In this document: positions 16,765-27,838 of the stretch, one piece after another
How positions within the stretch are numbered: position 1 is the stretch's first letter
Layout: each line of letters opens with the position of its first letter
Origin: Candidatus Tectimicrobiota bacterium
Lineage (GTDB): Bacteria > Tectomicrobia > Entotheonellia > Entotheonellales > Entotheonellaceae
Direction: 5' to 3'
Assembly: GCA_026005175.1 (NCBI GenBank)
Contig: BPKO01000006.1
Span: 62,001-126,000, forward strand
DNA: 64,000 nt
Translations under genes and position numbers: made by a program
Notes under the pieces: generated by a model
The model's database searches: none
What the model saw: the letters and a program-made list of their open reading frames with translations, nothing else
Told to the model about the DNA's origin: nothing

Positions 16765-17784
16765 GTGCGTGTGCTTGTTTTGGGCGGCACCGGGGTGATC
16801 AGCCGCGCCATTGTCGAGCAGCTGCTCGCTGCCCACCACGAGGTGGTGCTGTTCAACCGCGGCACCCGGCGGCTGGCCTTTGCCGGCGAGGTGGCGCAGC
16901 TCACCGGCGACCGCCGCCACCGCGAGGCCTTTGAGCAGGAGATGCGCCGGCACCGCTTCGACGCCGTCATCGACATGATCTGCTACGACGCGGCCGATGC
17001 CCGCTCCACGCTGGCCGCCTTCCGCGACACCACCGGCCACTTGCTGGTCTGCTCCAGCGTGGCTGCCTACAAGCGCCCTTATAAAACCGTGCCCACGCTG
17101 GAAGACGCCGAGGTGCTGTGGGACGACCCCGCGTTTGGCTACGGCTTTCACAAGGCCGAAGCAGAGCGCGTCCTGTGGCACGCCATTGCCAGCGAGCAGC
17201 TGCCGGTGACCATCTTTCGCCCCTCTCTCACCTTTGGCCCCGGCGCCACCAACGTCGGGGTGCTGCGGCAAAACTACGGGATCGTGACCCGCATCCGCCA
17301 GGGCAAGCCCCTGGTGATGTTTGGCGACGGCAGCACGTATTTTAGCTTTACTTTCGCCCCGGATGTGGCGCGGGGGGTGGTTGGCCTCCTAGGCAAGCCA
17401 GAGACTTTTGGCCAGGCCTACCACATCTGCAGCGAAGCGCGCACCACCTGGGAGGACTTTTACTTGACCTGGGGTGCCATTCTGGGCAAGACGCCACATC
17501 TCGTGCACCTTCCCGCCGAGCTCCTCTACCGCGCCGCTCCCAACCTCTGCGCCCACCTTTACTTTGAAAAAACTTACGGCGGTCTCTTCGATAACAGCAA
17601 AATCAGAGGGGTGCTGCCGCACTTCCAGGCCACCATCTCCCTGCGTGCCGGCCTTGAGACGCTGCTGGCGTGGTTTGAGCGCGAGGCCAGTACTGTGGAC
17701 GCCGAAAAAGACGCCCTTGAAGACCGGCTGGTAGAGGCCTACCAGGCGCTGGCAGCCCAGCTTACCAACCTCTACCTCAAGTGA
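16765..17784 (+). CDS. NAD-dependent epimerase/dehydratase (extended SDR)
   Basis: A 339-residue Rossmann-fold protein with the nucleotide-binding loop VLVLGGTGVISRAIVEQLL at the N-terminus, LFNRGTRRLAF where the adenosine ribose would sit, VIDMICYDAADARSTL, and VTIFRPSLTFGPG. The usual YxxxK pair is degenerate: FGYGFHKAEAERVL supplies Y and K four residues apart (YGFHK), so a Y-x3-K is present. This is the isoflavone-reductase/CSP41-like branch of extended SDR proteins. Start is GTG 16765, with GGGAGG upstream. The downstream amidohydrolase begins 11 nt after the stop, so the two share an operon. Substrate not known. Confidence 0.78.
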   Translation: MRVLVLGGTGVISRAIVEQLLAAHHEVVLFNRGTRRLAFAGEVAQLTGDRRHREAFEQEMRRHRFDAVIDMICYDAADARSTLAAFRDTTGHLLVCSSVAAYKRPYKTVPTLEDAEVLWDDPAFGYGFHKAEAERVLWHAIASEQLPVTIFRPSLTFGPGATNVGVLRQNYGIVTRIRQGKPLVMFGDGSTYFSFTFAPDVARGVVGLLGKPETFGQAYHICSEARTTWEDFYLTWGAILGKTPHLVHLPAELLYRAAPNLCAHLYFEKTYGGLFDNSKIRGVLPHFQATISLRAGLETLLAWFEREASTVDAEKDALEDRLVEAYQALAAQLTNLYLK

Positions 17785-17795
17785 AGGAATTGACC

Positions 17796-18815
17796 ATGTA
17801 CAAGCTCGACATCTTCAACCACATTTTCCCCAGGGCCTTTTTCGATAAGATGCTGCAAGTGGCGCCGCACCACAAAGACATGGGCAAGCGTGTGCGTAAC
17901 ATCCCGGCGCTGGTGGACCTGGAGCAGCGCTTTCGCGTCATGGACCAGTTTGCCGACTACGCCCAGATCATCTGCCTGGCCTCGCCGCCCTTAGAAGCAC
18001 TGGCCGGCCCGGAGGTGACGCCCGAGCTGGCCAGGATCGCCAACGACGGCATGGCCGAGTACGTGGCCAAATACCCCGAGCGCTTCCCCGGCTTTGTGGC
18101 TTCCCTGCCCATGAACAACCCCGAGGCCGCTCTGGCTGAAATCGACCGCGCCGTCCTCGAGCTCGGGGCCGTAGGGGTACAGATGTTTACCAACGTCAAC
18201 GGCGCACCGCTCGACCGACCCGAGTACCGGCCCCTCTTTGCCCGCATGGCTAGCCTGGCGCGGCCTATCTGGCTGCACCCGGCCCGCGGCGCCGATTTTC
18301 CCGACTACCGCACGGAGGAAAAATCGCGGTACGAGATCTGGTTCGTCTTTGGCTGGCCTTACGAAACCAGTGCGGCCATGGCGCGGCTGGTCTTTGGCGG
18401 CTACTTTGACGCCTTTCCCAACCTGACGATCATTACCCACCACATGGGCGGCATGGTGCCTTACTTTGAGGGGCGGGTGAGCACCAGCTGGGCGCAGCTG
18501 GGTAGCCGCACCTCGGATGAGGACTACAGCGGCGTGCTGGCGCGGCTCAAGCGGCCGCACTTGGAGTACTTCAAGATGTTCTATGCCGACACCGCCCTCT
18601 TTGGCGCTGCCGCCGCCACCCGCTGCGGCCTGGAGTTTTTTGGCGTCGACCACGTGCTGTTCGCCTCCGACAGCCCCTTTGACCCGGAAAAAGGGCCAGG
18701 CTATATCCGGGAAACCATCCGCATCCTTGAGGCGCTGCCCCTGTCCGCGGCCGAACGCCAGCAGATCTTTGCCGGCAATGCGCAGCGGCTGCTGCGCCTG
18801 GGGGAACCCCGCTAG
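17796..18815 (+). CDS. Amidohydrolase-2 family (ACMSD-like metal-dependent hydrolase/decarboxylase)
   Basis: A 339-residue TIM-barrel protein of the aminocarboxymuconate-semialdehyde decarboxylase group. Metal and active-site positions: WLHPARGADFPDY (His), LTIITHHMGGMVPYFEGR (His-His), and LFASDSPFDPEKG (Asp). The N-terminal strand reads MYKLDIFNHIFP, where most ACMSD members have an HxH metal pair; only one histidine is present here, so metal coordination may differ. ATG 17796 is chosen because AAGGA lies 7 nt upstream; a GTG at 17781 overlapping the previous stop is a weaker alternative. C-terminal AERQQIFAGNAQRLLRL is typical. The role could be decarboxylation or hydrolysis of an aromatic or dicarboxylic intermediate. 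Confidence 0.78.
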   Translation: MYKLDIFNHIFPRAFFDKMLQVAPHHKDMGKRVRNIPALVDLEQRFRVMDQFADYAQIICLASPPLEALAGPEVTPELARIANDGMAEYVAKYPERFPGFVASLPMNNPEAALAEIDRAVLELGAVGVQMFTNVNGAPLDRPEYRPLFARMASLARPIWLHPARGADFPDYRTEEKSRYEIWFVFGWPYETSAAMARLVFGGYFDAFPNLTIITHHMGGMVPYFEGRVSTSWAQLGSRTSDEDYSGVLARLKRPHLEYFKMFYADTALFGAAAATRCGLEFFGVDHVLFASDSPFDPEKGPGYIRETIRILEALPLSAAERQQIFAGNAQRLLRLGEPR

Positions 18816-18904
18816 GGCTGCCGCGGCCGGCGGCTTTTCTTGCTCCCTTGCCCACACAGGAAAAAAGGCGTACGATGGCGCCACACACAGCAGGAACGCT
18901 AGCG

Positions 18905-20506
<1,602 letters not shown>

Positions 20507-20508
20507 CG

Positions 20509-22474
20509 ATGATCCGCAAGCTGCTCGATCGCCAACCGCGGCGAGATCGCCCGGCGCATCGCGCGCACCTGCCGCGCGCATGGGCATCGCCACGGTGGCG
20601 GTCTACTCGGAGGCCGACGCGCGCGCCCTACGTGCGCGAGGCCGACGAGGCGGTGCCCTGCGGCGGCACCGCCGCCGAGACCGTACCTGCGCGTCGAGCG
20701 ATTCTCGAGGCCGCCCGCGCTCGGGCGCCGACGCCGTCCATCCCGGCTACGGCTTCCTCGCCGAGAACGCCGACTTCGCCCGAGCCGTGCGAAGCCGCCG
20801 GGCCTGTCTTTGTCGGGCCCGCCGGCCGAGGCGATCGCCGCCATGGGCTCAAGCTCGAGGCCAAGCGCCGCTGGCGGCCGGGGGTGCCGGTGCTGCCCGG
20901 CTGGACGGTGGACGCGACGACCGGCGGCGCTGCGGCGCGCGCCGAAGGGCTGGGCTGCCCGCTCTGGTCAAGGCCGCGCCGGGGGCGGCGGCGCGGGATG
21001 CGCTGGTGCGCCGCCCGAGGCAGCTGGCGGCGGCCGTCCACGCCGCGGCGCGAGGCAGCGGCGGCCTTCGGCGACGGCACCGTCTTCCTCGAACGCTACC
21101 TCGAAGGGGCCGCCACGTCGAGGTGCAGGTCTTCGGCGACCGCACGGCGACGGTGGTCCACCTCTTCGAGCGCGAGTGCTCCATCCAGCGCCGCTACCAG
21201 AAGCTGCTCGAGGAAGCCCCCTCGGTCGCCGTCGACGAGCCCGCTGCGCGCCCGCTCTGGCGGCGCGGCGGTGGCGGCGGCCAAGCGCTCGGGCTACGTC
21301 GGCGCCGGCACGGTGGAGTTCCTGCTGGCGCCCGTGACGGCGCTTCTATTTCCTCGAGATGAACACCCGCCTCCAGGTCGAGCACCCGGTGACCGAGCTC
21401 GTACCGGCCTCGACCTCGTGCGCTTGCAGCTGCGGGTGGCCCGCGGGGAGCCGCTGCCTCCCGAAGCGCCAGGCGCCGCTCCTTCAGGGCCACGCCATCG
21501 AGGCGCGGCTCTACGCCGAAGACCCGCAGCGCGACTTCCTGCCCACCACCGGCACCCTCTATCGCTTCCGCGCCCCGACACTCCCGGGGGTGCGCGTGGA
21601 CAGCGGCGTGGAAGAGGGCACGGTGCTCAGCCCCTACTACGACGCGCTGCTGGCCAAAGTCATCGCCCACGCCCCCACCCGCCTGGAAGCGGCGGCCAAG
21701 CTGGCGCGGGCCCTGGTGGAAATGCGCCTCCACGGGGTTGTCACCAACCGTGACTTCCTCGTGCGCCTGCTGCGCCACCCGGCGTTTTTGGCCGGGAGCA
21801 CCGATACGGGTTTTTTGGAGCGCCACGCGCCCGAGCTGGCCGTCCCCCTGGCCGATGCCCAGGCCGAGCGCCTGCACGCCGCCGCTGCCGCGCTGGCCGC
21901 GCAGAGCGCGCGCCGGCAGCAGGCGCGGGTGCTGGCCACCCTGCCTTCGGGTTGGCGCAACAACCCCTCGCAGCTCCAAGAAACGGTGTTTCGCGGCCGC
22001 TACGGCGACGTGCGCGTGGGCTACCGCTTTACCCGCCACGGCCTGTACCTGCACCTCGACGGGGAAGAACAGCCGCGGGTGCGCCTGGGGCGCTGCACGC
22101 CAGACGTCGTGGAGCTGGAAGTGGATGGCGTGCGCCGCACGTACGAGGTGCACGCGGTGGCCGACACCTCCTTCGTCGATAGCCCCCTGGGGGCCAGTGT
22201 GCTGCGCGAGCACCCGCGCTTTCCGCCGCCCGCGCCGCCGGCAGAAGCGGGGACCCTGTGCGCTCCCCTGCCCGGGCAGGTGGTGCGGGTGGCGGTGCGA
22301 GAAGGGGAGGCGGTAAGCGCCGGGACGCTGCTGGTGGTCATCGAGTCGATGAAAATGCAGCACCTCATCACCGCCCCTCGCGCCGGACGGGTGCATGCCC
22401 TGCGCGTGCAGGAAGGACAGCAGGTAGAAGCGGGGACGGTGCTGGTGGTGCTTGATGAGGCAGCCGGCGCTTGA
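20509..22474 (+). CDS. Biotin carboxylase/BCCP fusion subunit of acyl-CoA carboxylase (5' half heavily frameshifted)
   Basis: ATP-dependent carboxylation of its own biotin, feeding the carboxyltransferase encoded just upstream. Joined pieces give ANRGEIARRIARTCRAMGI, DAVHPGYGFLAENADFAR, KAAAGGGGRGMR (ATP-grasp), VHLFERECSIQRRYQKL, and FLEMNTRLQVEHPVTELV (catalytic core). From 21555 the frame is intact, with GHAIEARLYAEDPQRDFLP, a linker, and a C-terminal biotinyl domain with ESMKMQHLITAPRAG, the lysine between two methionines being the biotin site. About 655 residues is normal for MccA/LiuD-type subunits. Breaks between about 20530 and 21480 occur every 50-120 bases. With the preceding carboxyltransferase and the following enoyl-CoA hydratase this resembles a liuBDC-type leucine/isovalerate unit. 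Confidence 0.82.
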
Positions 22475-22530
22475 GCGTGCGGCCCCTGGAGTCCTTGGCT
22501 GCTGTAAAACGCTTCACGGAGGAGAGCATC

Positions 22531-23341
22531 GTGGCGGAAAAGGTCCTCACTGCGCAGCAAGGGCGCGTCTTGCTGGTCACCCTCAACCGGCCCGAAGTGC
22601 GCAACTGCGTGGACGACGAGACGGCCGAGCTTCTCTACGCGGCGGTGGAGCGCTTCCGCACCGACCCCCGACCTCGACGTGCTGGTGCTCACCGGGGCGG
22701 GCGAGGCGGCATTCTGCGCCGGCTTTGACTTGAAGTACGCTCACGCCACCGACGTGCACATCACCCGGCGGGCCGGCGCCGACCGCTATGGCCCCATGGG
22801 CATCACCCGCATCACGGACGTGCCCAAGCCCACCATTGCCGCCATCAACGGCTACTGCGTGGCCGGGGGGCTGGAGCTGGCCTGCTGGTGCGACGTTCGC
22901 ATCTGCGATGTGGCAGCCCAGTTCGGGGTCCTCAACCGCCGCTGGGGGGTACCGCTGGTCGACGGCGGCACGCAGCGCCTGCCCCGCCTCGTGGGGCTGG
23001 GCAACGCCCTTTACCTCATCGAGACGGGCGTGCTCATCGGGGCGCAGCGAGCGTTGCAGATGGGCCTGGTGCAGGAAGTGGTGCCCAAAGGGCAAGCGGT
23101 GGCGCGCGCCTTGGAGGTGGCCCAGCACATGACTACCTATCCCCAGATCTCGCTACGCAACGACCGCCTGGCCGCCCTGTGGGGCCTCGCCCTGCCCCTG
23201 CCCGATGGCCTGGCGCTGGAGGCGCGCCTGCACCAGGAAAGCCTGCGGGCAGAAGAGATGCGGCAGGGGCTGCGCCACTACGTAGCGCGGCAGCGGCCGC
23301 AGCCCTTGCGCCCCGCGCCCCTGCCCTGGGAGGCGCCGTAA
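22531..23341 (+). CDS. Enoyl-CoA hydratase/isomerase (crotonase family; one frameshift)
   Basis: Hydrates an enoyl-CoA; next to the carboxylase it may act as 3-methylglutaconyl-CoA hydratase. The N-terminal part reads GRVLLVTLNRPEVRNCVDDE. After an indel near 22673 the frame continues as DVLVLTGAGEAAFCAGFDLK (oxyanion-hole block), VPKPTIAAINGYCVAGGLEL (second oxyanion-hole block), and RRWGVPLVDGGTQRLPRLVG. The glutamate often seen in the catalytic loop is replaced by VDGG in this subfamily. GTG 22531 is chosen because GGAGG lies 8 nt upstream; an upstream GTG near 22471 has no such site. About 270 residues. It overlaps no neighbour; the next gene begins 28 nt later. Confidence 0.8.
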
Positions 23342-23369
23342 CCTCCGGACACTGCTGGAGAGCATGCCC

Positions 23370-24435
23370 ATGCCCAAACGTGCTTTGTCTTCTGCCGTCT
23401 ACGAAGCCGCCGACGTCTTTGAAGTCAACGAGCTCTTCTTTCGCAACGGCTGGACCGACGGCTTGCCGGTGCTGCCGCCCACCGAGGAGCGGGTGGCCGA
23501 GGTCTTGGACGTCCTGGGCCTGGAGCCGGACGCCGTCATCGGCATCGAGCCCGTGCGCCGGCGGCGCCTTACCGCCGAAAAAGTGGCCATCAACGCCGTC
23601 ATGGCCGGCTGCCGGCCGGAGGACGTGCCGGTGGTCATCGCTGCCTTGCAGGCCATGTGCGAGCCTGCCTTCAACCTGCACGGCAGCTCGGCGAGCACGG
23701 GGGGCAGCGCCCCCCTTCTCATCGTCAACGGGCCTATCCGCCGCGCCCTTGGCATGAACGCCACCCACAACGTCTTTGCCAACGGCAGCCGCGCCAATGC
23801 CACCATCGGCCGCGCCGTGCGCCTGGTGATGATCAACGTGCTGGGGAGCATTCCCGGGCAGCTCGACCGCTCGACGCTGGGGCATCCGGGCAAGTTCACG
23901 TTCTGCATCGCCGAAGACGAAGAGGACAGCCCGTGGCTGCCGCTGGCCCAGGAGCGGGGCATTCCGGCTGGCACCTCGGCGGTGACGGTCTTTGCCTGCG
24001 AGTCGCCGCACCAAGTGATGAACGAGTGGACGCACGACCCGCGGGACCTTCTGGAGACGTACGTGGCGGCGATGTGCGCCAACATGCTCACGTACTCCAT
24101 CTGGCCCGGCAACTACGTCCTCGTCATCCCCAAGCAGCAGCGAGATCTGTTTGCCCGCGCCGGCTGGCAGAAGCGCCACATTCGCGAGTACCTCTACGAG
24201 CGCGCGCGCCTGAAGCGGCGTGCCTGGCGCACGGTTGGCAAGCAAACCCTGGTCCACGCCGGCAACGAAGACCAGGAGTTCACTGCCCTGCGCACTCCCG
24301 ACGACCTCCTGGTGGTGGCCGCCGGCGGGGCCGGCAGGCGGCTTTGGCGCCCTCATTCCCCCGTGGTACGGAGCAAAATCGCTGGCCGTCACCCGGCCCA
24401 TTGCTCCTTCCCCCCAAAGAGGAGAAAGCCCATGA
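23370..24435 (+). CDS. Conserved protein paired with the UGSC selenoprotein, unknown function (one frameshift)
   Basis: About 355 residues, soluble, no signal peptide. Distinct blocks: FEVNELFFRNGWTDGLPVLP, EKVAINAVMAGCRPEDVPVV, APLLIVNGPIRRALGMN, GRANATIGRAVRLVMINVLG written as RANATIGRAVRLVMINV, HPGKFTFCIAEDEEDSPW, and GNYVLVIPKQQRDLFARAGW. I recall this composition from uncultivated soil lineages but cannot name a reaction. An indel near 24344 joins AAGGAGG to FGALIPPWYGAKSLA and the stop at 24433, which overlaps the selenoprotein start by 4 nt (ATGA). The two genes are therefore translationally coupled and probably act together. Cysteines are few (AGCRPED, CEPAF, FACESP), so it is not obviously a thiol enzyme. 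ATG 23370 has GGAG 9 nt upstream; 23364 is an alternative. Confidence 0.65.
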
Positions 24436-24988
24436 GCCTGCGTGTCCTCGACCCCACTTCTTCAGACGAGATGGCCCAGGCGTGCCTGGCGCCCCGGCTG
24501 CCGCGCCTCGAAGGAGCGACCATTGGCTTGCTCGACAACGGCAAGCGCAACGTGGCCCGCTTTCTGGATCACCTCGAAGCCCTCCTGCGTGCCCGTTACC
24601 TGGTGCGCGGGGTGGTGCGCCGCCGCAAGCCGGACTTCAGCCGCCCCGCCCCCCCAGAAGTGATCGCCGACTTTCGCGGCTGCGACGCCCTTATTGCTGC
24701 GGTGGGTGACTGAGGCAGCTGCTCGTCGTGCAGTGTGCACGACGCCATTGCCGCCGAGAAGATGGGCCCCTGCCGGGAGTCGCTATCATTACCGACCGCT
24801 TTGTGGAGACGGCGCGAGCGATGGCCCGCCTGCAGGACCTGCCCGCCTACCCCGTGGCCGTCATCGCCCATCCCATCAGCGACAACACCGACGAGGAACT
24901 GCGCGCCAAGGCCGAGGCCGCAGTCGAGCAGTGCGTGGCCATCCTCTGCGGGCAGGAGACAGGAGAAGGGCAAGCTTGCTTGGGATGA
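24432..24988 (+). CDS. UGSC-family selenoprotein with in-frame TGA (Sec94)
   Basis: Starts at 24432 after GAGGAGAAAG; the stop of the preceding gene overlaps it. The N-terminal part reads LEGATIGLLDNGKRNVARFL and CDALIAAVGD, then TGA at 24711-24713, then GSCSSCSVHDAIAAEKMG. This is the UGSC motif of NCBI's UGSC (seleno)protein family, in which the first position is selenocysteine or cysteine. A stem-loop follows the TGA in the right place for a bacterial SECIS (next entry). After an indel near 24768 the frame continues PGVAIITDRFVETARAMARL and PVAVIAHPISDNTDEELRAKA to the stop at 24986. About 185 residues, soluble. The reaction is unknown; the U-G-S-C/S-S-C arrangement suggests a redox or metal-binding role. 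Selenocysteine insertion genes would have to be elsewhere in the genome. Confidence 0.78.
24711..24744 (+). promoter_or_regulatory. Selenocysteine codon and SECIS-like stem-loop
   Basis: TGA at 24711-24713 is followed 10 nt later by CGTCGTGCA (24724-24732), loop GTG (24733-24735) and TGCACGACG (24736-24744): a perfect 9-bp stem whose apical loop starts with G, 20 nt after the TGA. Bacterial SECIS elements lie within the coding region just after the UGA, with a G near the tip of the loop. Confidence 0.7.
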
Positions 24989-25095
24989 AGCCCGCTGCCG
25001 GCAAAAGGCGGCTTCAACCCTTGCTTTAGAGAGGGTCCTGAGATATATTAGGCCGCTGCTGCCGGCGGGCAGGCGATGCGGCAAGAGGGAAGGCG

Positions 25096-26059
25096 GTGAC
25101 GGCCACGCAGATCTTCTTGGAAAACTTCCTGCAGTCCCTGGTAGCCGGCTTCCAGGTAGGCAGCCTCTACGGCCTGATGTGCGTGGGGCTGGGGCTCATT
25201 TTTGGCGTCATGCGCGTCATCAACTTTGCCCAGGGCGACTTCCTCATGCTGGGGATGTACGTGGCCTACTACCTGGTGGTTGGCCTGGGGCTCCTGACCC
25301 TTCTGGGGGCCGGCTTTGGGCCCTTTGTGGGGGCTTGTCTGGCCGGGGCCGGTGGTGTTCGTGGTGGGCTACGCCTTGCACCGCGCCCTCCTCACGCGGG
25401 TCACCGGGATTCGCGTGGTGGCTGCCGAAGCCGAAGGCCACTACGCGCAGCTCATCCTCACCCTGGGCATCTCGCTGGTGATCCAAAACGGCGGCCTTAT
25501 CGTCTTTGGCTCCACGCCGCAGCTGGTACGCACGCCGCTGGCCTCGCGCGCCTGGGAAATCGGCCCATTCTTTGGCGACTACGGCTCGGTGTTCGTCAAC
25601 CAGGCACGCACATACAGCTGCCTGGTGGCGGTGGCCGTCCTGGTGGGGCTTTTCCTGTTCATGAACCGCACGCGCCTGGGCAAGGCGCTGCGCGCCGCCG
25701 CGGACGATCCCGAGGCGGCAACTTACATGGGCATCGACGTTGACCGCGCCCACCGCCTGGCCTTTGCCCTGGGGGTGGGCATCACCGCGGTGGCCGGCGG
25801 CCTGGTGGGAACGTATTACCCGTTCCAGCCTTATGTGGGCCTGGAGTTTGTCATCATCATGTACGCCGGGGTGGTGCTGGGAGGCATGGGCAGCACGCTG
25901 GGAGCATTCCTCGGCGGCCTTACCATTGGCTTTGTGCAGCAGCTGTCGGTGCTGGTGTTGCCCACACAGCTACAGAACACGGCGATTTTCGTCGTCTTTC
26001 TCCTCATCGTCATGCTGCGCCCCCAGGGACTGTTTGGCCGCAGCGCGGAGCGCACGTAA
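25096..26059 (+). CDS. livH: Branched-chain amino acid-type ABC permease LivH (one frameshift)
   Basis: Inner-membrane permease of a HAAT-family ABC importer. The N-terminal part reads GSLYGLMCVGLGLIFGVMRV and INFAQGDFLMLGMYVAYYL, the LivH signature. One surplus G near 25345 breaks the frame; it resumes VVFVVGYALHRALLTRV, RTRLGKALRAAADDPEAATY, MGIDVDRAHRLAFALGVGIT (cytoplasmic coupling loop), and ends VFLLIVMLRPQGLFGRSAER. Eight or so membrane segments are expected. GTG 25096 follows AGGGAAGG. It is the first gene of livH-livMG-livF-substrate-binding protein. Ligands of such systems range from amino acids to amides and aromatic acids, so the substrate is open. Confidence 0.88.
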
Positions 26060-27838
26060 ATGCAACAGGGCAGCGCGTGGCGGCAGGTGCTGATCATTTT
26101 CGCCTTTGCCGCCGTTTACCTCGCGGTGACCGTCGCCATTCGCAACGCCTACTACCAGCTGATCATGACCCTGGTGCTGATCTGGGCGGTCATGGGGCTG
26201 GCGTGGAACATGCTGAGTGGCTACGGCGGCCTGGTATCGTTTGGCCACGCGGCGTTCTTTGGCCTGGGGGCGTACACGGTGACCCTAGCGCTGGTGCATG
26301 GGGGCCTTACGCCGTGGCTGGGCATCCCGCTAGGGGCGCTGGTAGGGGCCCTGGCGGCGGTCCTCATCGGCCTGCCCACGTTTCGCCTCCGCGGCCATTA
26401 CTTTGCCTTGGCCATGCTGGCCTATCCTCTGGCTTTGCTTTACGTCTTTGAGTGGCTCGGCTATCAGGAAGTGCCGCTGCCCATGCAGCGCGAGCATCCC
26501 GCCCTTTACATGCAGTTTCACGACCAGCGCCTCTACGTGCTGCTCGCCCTGGTGTTGCTCGTTGCCGCCATGCTGGTGTCGCTGCGCATCGAACGCTCGC
26601 GCTTTGGCCTGTCGCTGCTGGCCATCAAGCAGAACGAGCCGGCGGCGGAAGCGGCGGGCATTGCCACGCTGCGCTGGAAAATGGCGGCCATCGTTCTGAG
26701 CGGCGCCACCCGCGGCCACCGCCGGCGGACTGTATGCCGTGGTGCTGCTGGTGGTGACACCGCAGACGGTCTTTGGCCTGCTGGCCTCGGCGCAGGCCCT
26801 GGTGGTTACCCTCTTTGGCGGCGTAGGGGACCCTGTGGGGGCCGGTGATTGGCGCCTGCGTGCTGATTCCGCTGGCCGAGATCCTGCATGCCGAGTTTGG
26901 CCACCTCATCCCGGGCATTCAAGGGGTGGTGTTTGGCCTGGGGATCATCGGTGTCATCTTGCTGGCGCCAGAGGGCCTCTACTGGAGTCTGCGCGACCGT
27001 CTGGGGCGGCGGGGCCGCCCCCGGGGAGGCCCAAGAGCTTGGCCAGCCGGCGCGGGTGGTGGCCGTGCCGGCCAGGACCAACGTAAGCGCGGCGGGCGAC
27101 GATCCGCCGCTTTTGCAGCTCGACGGCGTGAGCAAGGCCTTCGGGGGGTTGCAGGCGCTCGACGCGGTGAGCTTCTGCGTCGCAGAGAGGGAAATTCTCG
27201 GTATTATCGGCCCCAACGGTGCCGGCAAAACGACGCTGTTCAACGTGATCAACGGCTTCATACCGCCCGATCGCGGCCGCATTCGCCTGCGCGGCCACGA
27301 CCTGGTGGGGCTCAAGCCCCATGCCGTGTGTCGCCTCGGGGTAGGACGCACGTTTCAGGTGGTGCGTCCCTTTCCCCGCATGACGGTACTCCAGAACGTG
27401 GTGGTGGGGGCGTTTGCTGCCACGCGCGACGATGCCGAAGCGGTGGCCCTGGCGCACCAGGCCCTGGCGCGGGTCGGCCTGGCGGCGCTGGCGCAGCGGC
27501 GGGCGGACGGCCTCACCAACGTGCAGCTGCGCCTCATGGAACTGGCGCGGGCTCTGGCGTCGCAGCCGCAGCTGCTGCTTCTCGACGAGACCCTGGCCGG
27601 GCTGGGGCACCAGGAAATGGACCACCTGCTGCAGGTCATTTCCCAGCTGCGCCAGGAGGGCATCACCATCGTCATCATCGAACACACCATGCAGGCCATG
27701 GTTCGCCTCGTCGACCGCTTTGTGGTGCTCGACCATGGCCGCGTCATTGCCACCGGTGAGCCCGAGCAGGTGGTACAGGACCGGGCGGTGGTCGAGGCGT
27801 ACCTCGGACGCAAGTGGGCCGATCATGCTGGACATTGA
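26060..27838 (+). CDS. LivM permease fused to LivG ATPase (frameshifts)
   Basis: The N-terminal half is a LivM-type permease: MTLVLIWAVMGLAWNMLSGY, YGGLVSFGHAAFFGLGAYTV, and RLRGHYFALAMLAYPLALLY, then after indels near 26705 and 26830 GHLIPGIQGVVFGLGIIGVI and LLAPEGLYWSLRDR. No stop separates it from the LivG ATPase once an indel near 27010 is allowed: a 30-residue linker leads to LLQLDGVSKAFGGLQALDAV, Walker A GPNGAGKTTLFNVINGF, and Walker B LLLLDETLAGLGHQE. Permease-ATPase fusions of this kind are known. A separate livG starting at a GTG near 27055 cannot be excluded. The ABC signature is degenerate: LTNVQLRLMELARAL in place of LSxGQ. Its stop overlaps livF by 14 nt. Confidence 0.75.

Noticed and set aside
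24711-24713. TGA as a true stop or sequencing error in the UGSC gene
   Set aside because: It sits exactly at the Sec position of the family motif with the frame continuing and a SECIS-like stem after it.
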